A stretch of DNA of 6,350 nucleotides. It comes from Porticoccaceae bacterium (lineage in GTDB: Bacteria > Pseudomonadota > Gammaproteobacteria > Pseudomonadales > Porticoccaceae). Of the stretch, positions 1-6,030 are shown piece by piece; within the stretch, counting starts at the first letter, position 1; every line of letters starts with the position of its first letter. Below the pieces are notes generated by a model, which was given only the letters and a program-made list of their open reading frames with translations, made no database searches and was not told the DNA's origin. The stretch lies in NCBI GenBank assembly GCA_019090225.1, contig JAHRWI010000100.1:1-6350 (forward strand). Reading direction: 5' to 3'. Both the position numbers and the translations under genes were made by a program.

Positions 1-80
1 CAGGAGAGGACTTGAACCTCCACGACCTTGCGATCACTAGCACCTGAAGCTAGCGTGTCTACCAATTTCACCACCTGGGC
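1..80 (-). tRNA. tRNA-Leu (anticodon CAG), 3' end cut by window edge
   Basis: Read on the minus strand, the gene begins at 80 with GCCCAGG, the 5' half of the acceptor stem. It continues through a D arm, an anticodon stem CTAGC/GCTAG around the loop TTCAGGT, a long class II variable arm (GATC-GCAA-GGTC), and a T arm with the TTCAAGT loop. The anticodon CAG lies at 44-46 and reads the leucine codon CUG. The long variable arm fits leucine, and the anticodon settles it. The window starts inside the 3' acceptor strand (CCTG is present), so about the last three stem bases, the discriminator and any encoded CCA lie outside. It is transcribed divergently from rnr. Confidence 0.96.
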
Positions 81-115
81 ACAGGTGTGAAGCGAGCCCT
101 TTTCAGGGGCTGCGC

Positions 116-144
116 ACTTTACTAATCAGACCTTTATTTGTCAA
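116..144 (-). promoter_or_regulatory. sigma70-type promoter of tRNA-Leu with GC-rich discriminator
   Basis: On the minus strand there is a perfect -35 TTGACA (144-139), a 17-bp spacer and a -10 TAAAGT (121-116, four of six consensus positions). The bases after the -10 are GCGCAGCCCC. Such a GC-rich discriminator is typical of stable-RNA promoters under stringent control. The predicted start is near 108, which gives a 5' leader of about 28 nt. That leader can fold into a small AGCCC/GGGCT hairpin. Spacing and position relative to the tRNA make the call good; stringent control is inferred. Confidence 0.75.
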
Positions 145-230
145 TTGAAAGCCCCTGTTCAAAGGGTAAATCATCTACGCTTAGCTGGATCTTGAGCGAA
201 AACCACCTTCATCGGTCCTTAATTCTTGTC

Positions 231-239
231 TGCTATGAT
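231..239 (+). promoter_or_regulatory. extended -10 promoter of rnr
   Basis: TGCTATGAT carries the TGn extension followed by TATGAT (five of six -10 positions). No good -35 is present 16-18 bp upstream, which extended -10 promoters tolerate. The usual start, about 7 nt past the -10, falls at or within a base or two of 246, the A of the rnr ATG. No Shine-Dalgarno sequence lies at the normal distance before that ATG. This is consistent with a leaderless or nearly leaderless transcript. A second promoter further upstream cannot be excluded. Confidence 0.5.
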
Positions 240-245
240 AGCGGG

Positions 246-2729
246 ATGAAAAAATCCCGTCGTTCAGATCCCCACGCCGCTCGAGAAGCGGCTCGTTACG
301 AAAACCCCATTCCTAGCCGTGAATTTATTTTAGGCCACCTCGAAAACAGTATTGGTCCGCTCACACATTCGGAGTTATGTCGCGAATTTAAGTTGACGAA
401 CGAAGATGCAATAGAGGCCTTACGTCGTCGATTGAGGGCCATGGAACGTGACGGCCAGGCGGTGTGCAATCGCCGGGGCGCTTATGGCACCCTGGATAAA
501 ATGAATCTGGTTAAAGGCCGAGTTTCTGGTCACCCAGAGGGCTTTGGCTTTGTGTTGTCGAAGGGTGCTGAGGGTGATATTTTTCTTTCCGGTCGACAAA
601 TGCGTAGGGTGTTGGATGGCGATGAAGTGCTGGTGCGGATTGCCGGGCATGATCGCCGTGGTCGACCCGAAGGCTCGATTGTCGAGGTGGTTGAACATCG
701 TACCGAGCAGCTGGTCGGGCGTTATTTCTTAGAGAGCGGCATTCATTTTGTGCGGCCGGATAATCCGAGGATCAGTCAGGATGTGTTGATTGTGCCGGAG
801 GAGGTTGGCTCTGCAACACCGGGGCAGATAGTGCTGGTGGCGATTACCCAGCAACCGTCCAGAAACGCCCAGCCTGCGGGTCGGGTCGTGCAGGTGCTTG
901 GTGATGATCTGGCGCCGGGCATGGAAATTGAGCTGGCGCTGCACAATTTTGCCCTTCCTCATACTTGGTCAAAAGCCCTTGAAAAGCAATTGGCGGGCAT
1001 TGCCGAGGAAATTCCAGAGGCGGATAAAAAGCATCGTATCGATCTACGGCACTTGCCTCTGGTCACTATCGATGGCGAGGATGCGCGGGATTTTGATGAC
1101 GCGGTTTACTGTGAGCCGGTGGGTAGAAGCGGCTGGCGTTTATATGTCGCTATTGCCGATGTTTCTCACTATGTAAAGCCGGATACGGCTTTGGATCTGG
1201 AGGCCTACCAGCGGGGTAACTCGGTGTACTTTCCGGGTCAGGTAATACCGATGCTGCCGGAAAAGTTATCCAATGGTCTATGTTCCCTTAAGCCTCAGGT
1301 TGATCGCTTGTGTATGGTTTGTGAAATGCGCATTGACTCCTCCGGTGTGGTCAAGCAGTTTCAGTTTTATGAAGGGGTGATGCACTCTCGCGCCCGGCTG
1401 ACCTATACCCAGGTGGCGGTGATGCTCGCCGAGCGAGGCGAGAGCGCTAGTTCGGTGGATGGTTCGAAAGGCAGCCCGGTACGTGAACAGTTCAAAAATT
1501 TCGTTGCACATATTGATGATCTCCATGATCTTTATGGGGCTTTGAGAGAGAACCGTGCGAGCCGAGGGGCTATCGATTTTGATACCGTCGAAACACGTAT
1601 ATTATTTGATGCTGAGCGCAAAATTGAACAGATTATTCCCACCGAACGCACTGACGCCCATCGCTTAATTGAAGAATGTATGTTGAGTGCCAATGTTTGC
1701 ACAGCCACCTTACTGGCGAAAAGTAAATTGCCGGTTTTATACCGTGTCCATGAAGGGCCGCAGCAAGAAAAGTTGGAGGATTTACGGACCTTCCTTGGAG
1801 AGCTAGGTCTTGGTTTACCCGGTGGAGAGAAGCCCACTGCTCACGATTATCAGGCGGTGCTCAATCAGGCTGCAGGGCGACCCGACGCTGATATTATCCA
1901 GTCGGTGATGTTACGTTCCATGAGTCAGGCGGTGTACCAGGGTGAAAATTTGGGTCACTTCGGCCTTAATTACGAAGGCTATTCTCACTTTACTTCGCCG
2001 ATACGACGTTATCCTGATTTGCTGGTACATCGTGCCATCCGGGCTTTACTGCATAGCAAGCGACGGGTTGCTCATTTAAAGCGTGTTGCCGATGCTCAAC
2101 AGCAAACTCTGGAAAAAAACTATCCCTATGAACTTGTGCAAATCACGGAGGGCGGTGACCACTGCTCAATGACCGAGCGCCGCGCCGATGAGGCCACTCG
2201 CAGTGTGGTCAACTGGCTGAAATGCGAATACCTGCTTGAGCATGTTGGCAATGAGTTTCGCGGTGTAGTCAGCGCTGTCACGGGCTTTGGTTTATTTGTC
2301 GAACTTGAGCCGGTGTACATAGATGGACTGGTGCATATCACCGGCCTGCCGAAAGATTATTATCATCACGAAGCCGCCCATCATCGCCTGGTGGGTGAGC
2401 GCACTGGCCGGACGTTTCGCCTTGGGGATACGGTTCAGGTCAGGGTCGCGCGGGTGGACATGGATGAGCGAAAAATTGATTTGGAATTGATTGTCGCTGG
2501 TGATTCAGGCTCAGCGAAGCGGAAGAAAACCAGGCAGCCTGGCTCGAATAAAGCAACGACTAAGGCATCGATAAAGAGGTCAAGCAAAAAACAGTCGGTG
2601 GGAGCCACCAAAGCGTCTAAAAAAACCAGGTCACGTAAAAGTTCTGGTAAAAAATCTGGGGTGCAGGGTAAAGCGAGTAAGGTTTCAGGCAAAACCAAAT
2701 CGACCGGCCGGGTGCGTCGTAAAAAATAA
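246..2729 (+). CDS. rnr: ribonuclease R, 3'->5' exoribonuclease
   Basis: An 827-residue RNB-family protein, against 813 in E. coli. RNase R processively degrades RNA from the 3' end, including structured RNA, and acts in rRNA and tmRNA-linked quality control. Domains: winged helix about 20-85 (NPIPSREFIL at 20-29), two cold-shock/OB domains about 88-240, RNB catalytic domain about 265-600, S1 domain about 668-750, and a Lys/Arg/Ser-rich tail 757-827. The magnesium-binding motif IDGEDARDFDD supplies D276, D282, D284 and D285. Y328 in SVYFP matches the family's RNA-clamping tyrosine, and HFTSPIRRYPD is at 581-591. The frame stays open upstream to a TTG at 138, but ATG 246 gives the N terminus expected from E. 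coli and is the first ATG. No clear Shine-Dalgarno precedes it. The 157-bp gap after the stop holds no good terminator. Confidence 0.97.
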   Translation: MKKSRRSDPHAAREAARYENPIPSREFILGHLENSIGPLTHSELCREFKLTNEDAIEALRRRLRAMERDGQAVCNRRGAYGTLDKMNLVKGRVSGHPEGFGFVLSKGAEGDIFLSGRQMRRVLDGDEVLVRIAGHDRRGRPEGSIVEVVEHRTEQLVGRYFLESGIHFVRPDNPRISQDVLIVPEEVGSATPGQIVLVAITQQPSRNAQPAGRVVQVLGDDLAPGMEIELALHNFALPHTWSKALEKQLAGIAEEIPEADKKHRIDLRHLPLVTIDGEDARDFDDAVYCEPVGRSGWRLYVAIADVSHYVKPDTALDLEAYQRGNSVYFPGQVIPMLPEKLSNGLCSLKPQVDRLCMVCEMRIDSSGVVKQFQFYEGVMHSRARLTYTQVAVMLAERGESASSVDGSKGSPVREQFKNFVAHIDDLHDLYGALRENRASRGAIDFDTVETRILFDAERKIEQIIPTERTDAHRLIEECMLSANVCTATLLAKSKLPVLYRVHEGPQQEKLEDLRTFLGELGLGLPGGEKPTAHDYQAVLNQAAGRPDADIIQSVMLRSMSQAVYQGENLGHFGLNYEGYSHFTSPIRRYPDLLVHRAIRALLHSKRRVAHLKRVADAQQQTLEKNYPYELVQITEGGDHCSMTERRADEATRSVVNWLKCEYLLEHVGNEFRGVVSAVTGFGLFVELEPVYIDGLVHITGLPKDYYHHEAAHHRLVGERTGRTFRLGDTVQVRVARVDMDERKIDLELIVAGDSGSAKRKKTRQPGSNKATTKASIKRSSKKQSVGATKASKKTRSRKSSGKKSGVQGKASKVSGKTKSTGRVRRKK

Positions 2730-2790
2730 ATATAGGCTCGGTTTACGCGCTATTAGGTGAAGAACGCTTCCGTGGTGACCGCAAACGATG

Positions 2791-2819
2791 TTGCAAGGTC
2801 AGTGATCGGGTCGTATATT
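2791..2819 (+). promoter_or_regulatory. promoter for the SMP-30-like gene
   Basis: TTGCAA (2791-2796, four of six -35 positions), an exact 17-bp spacer, then TATATT (2814-2819, five of six -10 positions). The predicted start is near 2826, leaving a 5' leader of about 60 nt. It lies in the gap after rnr, so the downstream gene can be expressed independently even without a terminator between the two. The call rests on consensus and spacing only. Confidence 0.55.
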
Positions 2820-2875
2820 GAGGACGGGTTTATCCTAGGCTTTTAAATCACCAATCTCAAACTACAAAAACTAAA

Positions 2876-2880
2876 AGAGG
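2876..2880 (+). promoter_or_regulatory. Shine-Dalgarno site deciding a GTG start
   Basis: AGAGG lies 6 nt before the GTG at 2887. This supports GTG as the start codon, with translation directly into the hydrophobic N-terminal segment. No ATG occurs in frame before residue 46, which is past the anchor. Confidence 0.7.
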
Positions 2881-2886
2881 TGTGTC

Positions 2887-3972
2887 GTGGCTGAATTATT
2901 TATTTTGATAGTTATTCTCGGTAGTGCTTATTTATTGTTCTGGCCTGTGCCCATTGATCCCAAAGGCTGGAATCCTCCCCTTGCACCGCCCTATGAAGGT
3001 CGCTTTGCTCACCGAAATCTAATGTCTAGTGCTGAAAAGCTTTGGCTCGGCAAAATCGTAGGGCCAGAAGCGACCGCTATAAAGGACGATTATATCTACA
3101 CCGGGCTGGGTAATGGCGATGTCGTGCGTATGCACATTGAAAGTCAGGGCGACCCGGAGGTACTGGGCAATACCGGTGGTCACCCACTGGGTTTGAAGTT
3201 TGACGCCGATGGTAACCTGATTATTTGCGATGCTAATAAAGGTCTGCTGTGTCTAACACCAGCCGGTGAAATCACTATTTTGAGCGACAGTGTTAATGGT
3301 CGTAAATATAAAGTGCCGGATGACCTGGCAATTGCCGCCGATGGAAAAATCTATTTTAGTGATATTTCCTCGAAGTGGACTTTGGATGACGCCGATTTCG
3401 CCATCATGGAAGATAACGCCCTGGGTGAATTGATATGTTATGACCCGGCGACCAAAACCAGCAGTGTCGCGCTGGATGGTATGCATCTATCCAATGGTGT
3501 TGCTATGGGGCCGGATGATGAATATTTGCTGGTCAATCAAACCCTGGGATTTTGCGTTACGCGTTTATGGTTGAAAGGCCCAAAAGCTGGGCAAAGTGAA
3601 CCTTTTGTCGAGAATTTGCCCGGCGGCCCCGACAACATCACCTTTAATGGTAAGGATACCTATTGGGTGGCGCTGGCTTTTCCACGCTTTCCGAGACTGG
3701 AAACTCTGGCACCGAAGCCCTTTCTGAAAAAACTTATGTTGCGTTTGCCAAAATTCCTGGCACCGGTGCCAGAGTTTTTTGAGGGTTTAAACGTGCCGGG
3801 CTATGGCTTGTTTGTGGGTGTCGATATGGAAGGCAATATTACCCATTTTGCCGATGCTCACGATGGCGCCTTTGGTATGGTTACCAGTATTCTGGAACAT
3901 GAAGGCCAACTCTATATTGGCGGTATCGCCCATGACTTTATTGGCCGTATGCCGGTGCCCGACCCTGTTTAA
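2887..3972 (+). CDS. membrane-anchored SMP-30/strictosidine synthase-like beta-propeller protein
   Basis: A 361-residue protein starting at GTG. Residues 3-20 form one hydrophobic helix ending FWPVP, likely an N-terminal anchor or uncleaved signal, with the rest outside the cytoplasm. The remainder shows six-bladed propeller repeats of the SMP-30/gluconolactonase/strictosidine-synthase group: GHPLGLKFDADGNLIICDA at 98-116, VPDDLAIAADGKIYFSD at 143-159, LSNGVAMGPDDEYLLVN at 201-217, LPGGPDNI at 244-251 and GNITHFADAHDG at 316-327. The N-terminal anchor plus these motifs resembles the APMAP/paraoxonase-like branch. Known members are lactonases, esterases or Pictet-Spenglerases; the substrate here is unknown, and the catalytic Glu of plant strictosidine synthase cannot be assigned by eye. 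It sits between rnr and rlmB with its own promoter and Shine-Dalgarno, and has no evident functional tie to either. Confidence 0.88.
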   Translation: MAELFILIVILGSAYLLFWPVPIDPKGWNPPLAPPYEGRFAHRNLMSSAEKLWLGKIVGPEATAIKDDYIYTGLGNGDVVRMHIESQGDPEVLGNTGGHPLGLKFDADGNLIICDANKGLLCLTPAGEITILSDSVNGRKYKVPDDLAIAADGKIYFSDISSKWTLDDADFAIMEDNALGELICYDPATKTSSVALDGMHLSNGVAMGPDDEYLLVNQTLGFCVTRLWLKGPKAGQSEPFVENLPGGPDNITFNGKDTYWVALAFPRFPRLETLAPKPFLKKLMLRLPKFLAPVPEFFEGLNVPGYGLFVGVDMEGNITHFADAHDGAFGMVTSILEHEGQLYIGGIAHDFIGRMPVPDPV

Positions 3973-4011
3973 CGGACGCGCTCGACGCACAAGTTTTTAT
4001 TTCAGGCATGG

Positions 4012-4086
4012 TGCTTAAGAGAGTACCTAAGCTATGCACCCAGGGCCTATGAACCTAAGGCTTACCTGGGTGCGTAGGTTTAAGCA
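4012..4086. repeat. imperfect palindrome / long hairpin upstream of rlmB
   Basis: CTATGCACCCAGG (4032-4044) pairs with CCTGGGTGCGTAG (4065-4077) over 13 bp with one G-T wobble. Inside it, GCCT (4045-4048) pairs with AGGC (4058-4061) across a 9-nt loop, leaving a 3-nt TTA bulge. Further out, TGCTTAA (4012-4018) is complementary to TTAAGCA (4080-4086) across an unequal internal loop. No T tract follows on either strand, so it is a poor intrinsic terminator. It could be a REP-like intergenic repeat, an mRNA-stabilising 3' structure for the propeller gene, or a regulator of the ORF starting at 4086. Confidence 0.7.
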
Positions 4087-4199
4087 TGCTAGACCCTCTC
4101 GCCAAACAATCCGGATTTATTGCCGCTGACCAACTAGAATACCCGCCGCTAATGACTAGCATTGGATCTGGGTGTGGACATGGCTGTGGGCTCGAATAA
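4086..4199 (+). CDS. possible 37-residue Cys/Gly-rich leader ORF abutting rlmB
   Basis: ATG at 4086 opens a 37-codon frame that ends TAA at 4197-4199, directly followed by the rlmB ATG at 4200. The peptide begins MLDPLAKQSG and ends GSGCGHGCGLE, giving a CGHGC motif near the C terminus (Cys 31 and 35, His 33). A weak Shine-Dalgarno-like TAGG lies 7 nt before the ATG, inside the right arm of the upstream hairpin. The stop-start junction would allow translational coupling to rlmB, whose own Shine-Dalgarno is poor (GTGGG, 9 nt away). I do not recognise the peptide. It may be an untranslated chance frame; there is no codon-level or homology evidence here. Confidence 0.33.
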   Translation: MLDPLAKQSGFIAADQLEYPPLMTSIGSGCGHGCGLE

Positions 4200-4985
4200 A
4201 TGACTGACAAACAAGTAAATCAATGGATGTACGGTATTCATACCGTGCACGCCTTGTTAAAGACCGATGCCCGTGAGGTTCATGAGCTGCGCCTCTTACG
4301 GGGTCGCAAAGATCGACGCTTACAAACCATCCAGACACTTGCTGATGCCCATGACATCCCCTGGTTGTGGGCGACTCGCAAAGAATTGGATCAACTGGTG
4401 GGCGAGGGTAATCATCAAGGTGTTGCGGCTTTGTGTGAAGCAACGGATATTGCTGATGAAAGCTACCTGGATAAACTGCTCGATAACTTATTCAGCTTGC
4501 CATCTACAAATGCGGAGCAACAGCCGCTGCTCTTGGTGCTCGATGAAATAACCGACCCTCATAATCTTGGTGCCTGTCTGCGTACTGCCGACGCGGTAGG
4601 CGTTCATGCGGTAATAACTACCAGAGATAGAGCTGCGGGGATTACGCCGGTGGTGAGGAAGGTTGCGTCTGGCGCTGCGGACTCGGTGCCTTTTGTGGTG
4701 GTGACTAACCTGGTAAGAACCTTGGAGCGCCTGAAGGCTGCCGGTATCTGGGTGATCGGTGCCGATGGCACCACCGACGACTTGCTCTACGATACTGACG
4801 TCACAGGACCGGTGGCACTAGTGGTCGGTGCCGAAGGCAAAGGCCTGCGCCGATTAACGCGACAGGCCTGTGATCGACTCGTTAAATTGCCTATGCATGG
4901 GGTGGTGAGTAGCCTTAATGTATCTGTGGCGACGGGTGTGTGTCTGTATGAAATTCGACGGCAGCGTGCCCGTGCTTCAGTTTAG
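4200..4985 (+). CDS. rlmB: 23S rRNA (guanosine-2'-O)-methyltransferase RlmB
   Basis: A 261-residue SpoU/TrmH-family (SPOUT fold) methyltransferase, slightly longer than the E. coli protein (243). RlmB uses S-adenosylmethionine to 2'-O-methylate G2251 (E. coli numbering) in the P loop of 23S rRNA. The N-terminal substrate-binding domain spans about 9-78, opening with YGIHTVHALL and closing with HQGVAAL. The catalytic domain carries all three SpoU motifs: TDPHNLGACLRTADAVG at 118-134, GAEGKGLRRLT at 210-220 and LPMHGVVSSLNVSVATGV at 230-247, which form the trefoil-knot cofactor site. The ATG abuts the stop of a 37-codon upstream frame and has only a weak Shine-Dalgarno, so coupling is possible. 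It follows rnr in many gammaproteobacteria; here another gene separates them. Confidence 0.96.
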   Translation: MTDKQVNQWMYGIHTVHALLKTDAREVHELRLLRGRKDRRLQTIQTLADAHDIPWLWATRKELDQLVGEGNHQGVAALCEATDIADESYLDKLLDNLFSLPSTNAEQQPLLLVLDEITDPHNLGACLRTADAVGVHAVITTRDRAAGITPVVRKVASGAADSVPFVVVTNLVRTLERLKAAGIWVIGADGTTDDLLYDTDVTGPVALVVGAEGKGLRRLTRQACDRLVKLPMHGVVSSLNVSVATGVCLYEIRRQRARASV

Positions 4986-5018
4986 CTTAATGGCTAAGAT
5001 GCGCTAAAGTCGGTGTTC

Positions 5019-5065
5019 GAAGCTTTTGGCACCAGGAGTTCATGGGGTTAAGAAGCTCCTGGCAC
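5019..5065. repeat. direct repeat GAAGCTYYTGGCAC with overlapping inverted repeat
   Basis: GAAGCTTTTGGCAC (5019-5032) recurs as GAAGCTCCTGGCAC (5052-5065), 12 of 14 bases identical and 33 bp apart, about three helical turns. Overlapping them, CCAGGAG (5032-5038) is inverted to CTCCTGG (5056-5062), extended inward by one G-T and one A-T pair, with a 13-nt loop. No T run follows on either strand, so it is not a convincing terminator. It lies just after rlmB and 110-155 bp before the next gene. Operator or decayed intergenic repeat are both possible. Confidence 0.5.
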
Positions 5066-5121
5066 TACAAACTTATGGCGCTGGAATTTCATGGTCTAGT
5101 GACTGCTTTGCTTGCGATCGC

Positions 5122-5151
5122 TTAGGTGGTTTTAGGCTGTTCTAGGTAGTT
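5122..5151 (+). promoter_or_regulatory. three 10-bp tandem repeats YTAGGYDGTT, putative activator site
   Basis: TTAGGTGGTT (5122-5131), TTAGGCTGTT (5132-5141) and CTAGGTAGTT (5142-5151) follow each other without gaps; eight of ten positions are invariant or differ only between pyrimidines. The 10-bp period places each copy on the same face of the helix, as in binding sites of OmpR/PhoB-type regulators. A weak -10-like TAGAAA (5155-5160) starts 4 bp later. No -35 is visible, as expected if the bound protein substitutes for it. The CDP-alcohol transferase ATG is at 5176. No DNA-binding protein is assigned; the array is seen and its role is inferred. Confidence 0.45.
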
Positions 5152-5175
5152 GAATAGAAAATCAGCTGTTAATAC

Positions 5176-5805
5176 ATGGCAAAAGAATTTATCAATATTC
5201 CCAATATGTTGAGTGGCACTCGAATCTTGCTGGCACCTGTCTTGCTGGTGCTTGCTGATCAACAACTCGAAATCTGGTTTTTATCGCTATTGGCGGTGTC
5301 GCTGGCGACCGACGCGGTCGACGGTTACCTGGCTCGAAAATTAAATCAGACCAGTGAGCTGGGTGCCAGGCTGGATAGCTGGGGCGATGCCTTAACCTAT
5401 GGAACCATGGTGCTGGGCTTGCTCTGGCTATGGCCCGATATCTTTGCCCGAGAAGCCTGGTTTCTGTATGTCGGAATGGGCTGTTACCTGGTGCCTACCG
5501 CATTGGGCTTATTGAAGTTTCGTGAACTCCCCAGTTTCCACACTTGGTCAGCGAAGATCTCAGCGGTAGCCATGGTGCCAGCCTATTACATGATGGTGAT
5601 GCTGGATGAATCCCTGTTATTTCGCGGCGTGGTGATATTCGATATTTGGGTGGCCCTGGAGGCGGTGTTTATTACCGTAATCCTCAAGGCTAACCGCAAC
5701 AACGTGCCGACTATTTTTCATGCCATAGAAATTATGCGACGGCAGGCCGAACGGCTGCGCGAGCGCCGCGATGAGTTCCGGGAAAAGATGACCGGGAGGA
5801 AGTAG
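5176..5805 (+). CDS. CDP-alcohol phosphatidyltransferase family membrane protein
   Basis: A 209-residue integral membrane enzyme. Its class transfers a phosphatidyl or related group from a CDP-activated donor to an alcohol with release of CMP, at the inner membrane. The signature D-x2-DG-x2-AR-x8-G-x3-D-x3-D is complete: D46, D49, G50, A53, R54, G63, D67 and D71, supplying the metal-binding and catalytic aspartates. The N terminus FINIPNMLSGTR resembles PgsA and cardiolipin-synthase relatives. Hydrophobic segments lie about 16-28, 33-48, 75-88, 95-113, 126-144 and 150-170. The C-terminal 25 residues are strongly charged (RRQAERLRERRDEFREK), probably a cytoplasmic helix. The acceptor alcohol cannot be read from sequence, so no symbol is given. 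No Shine-Dalgarno is visible before ATG 5176, although the start fits the family. A phased repeat array lies just upstream. Confidence 0.9.
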   Translation: MAKEFINIPNMLSGTRILLAPVLLVLADQQLEIWFLSLLAVSLATDAVDGYLARKLNQTSELGARLDSWGDALTYGTMVLGLLWLWPDIFAREAWFLYVGMGCYLVPTALGLLKFRELPSFHTWSAKISAVAMVPAYYMMVMLDESLLFRGVVIFDIWVALEAVFITVILKANRNNVPTIFHAIEIMRRQAERLRERRDEFREKMTGRK

Positions 5806-5989
5806 TGGAGTCATCGCAGTGTATGGCCTTGACAATGGGGAAGAGGTCGCAGCAGGTTTTTGTTTTAAATGCCAAGCCTTTCATGTCCGCCGTCGGAGCG
5901 ACGTTCATGTGCTTTCGATTAATTTAAGTTCGACAGAATGTTATTGCGTTTAACGAGGCCATGGTGGTTTTCGTGTTCGAGCTGAATAA

Positions 5990-6011
5990 TATAGCGCCAC
6001 AGTGCGCTATA
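5990..6011. repeat. 22-bp palindrome TATAGCGC-N6-GCGCTATA
   Basis: Eight perfectly paired bases on each side of a CACAGT loop. On the minus strand it is followed by TTATTC, so it may be the second of two tandem stops for the small minus-strand gene. The perfect symmetry also fits a dimeric repressor site, but no promoter is evident beside it. Confidence 0.55.
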
Positions 6012-6030
6012 AAATGATGCAAGCGCATCA
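6011..6030 (-). terminator. intrinsic terminator of the small minus-strand gene
   Basis: On the minus strand TGATGC-GCTT-GCATCA forms a perfect 6-bp stem with a tetraloop, directly followed by TTTTAT. It lies about 80 nt past the stop codon of the 6108-6320 gene. The stem is short, so termination may be partial, and the adjacent palindrome at 5990-6011 may reinforce it. On the plus strand the same stem is followed by CCTTTG, a poor terminator. Confidence 0.6.

Noticed and set aside
138..245. Upstream extension of RNase R from a TTG at 138
   Set aside because: The extra 36 residues have no counterpart in the family and overlap both the tRNA promoter -35 and the likely rnr -10; ATG 246 gives the expected N terminus.
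4012..4086. Integron attC site
   Set aside because: The ends read GCTTAAG and GTTTAAG, not RYYYAAC and GTTRRRY, and no integrase or cassette array is present.
4120..4140. Promoter for rlmB from TTGCCG and TAGAAT
   Set aside because: The two hexamers are only 9 bp apart, and no acceptable -35 is found at 16-18 bp from TAGAAT.
5114..5121. GCGATCGC octamer, resembling the cyanobacterial HIP1 repeat
   Set aside because: It is a single occurrence, and the genes are clearly gammaproteobacterial; most likely chance.
5042..5125. A 27-codon plus-strand frame with AGGAG 3 nt before its ATG
   Set aside because: The spacing is too short for good initiation, the frame is tiny and lies in the repeat region; nothing shows that it is translated.
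5825..5866. Intrinsic terminator for the CDP-alcohol transferase gene
   Set aside because: The only stem (GGCCTT with GAGGTC) needs two G-T wobbles, has a 12-nt loop and sits 8 nt from the T run; too weak to call.
5735..5908. A 58-codon minus-strand frame starting at 5908
   Set aside because: It overlaps the 3' end of the CDP-alcohol transferase gene, has only a poor Shine-Dalgarno, and its second half looks like the antisense shadow of the charged tail.
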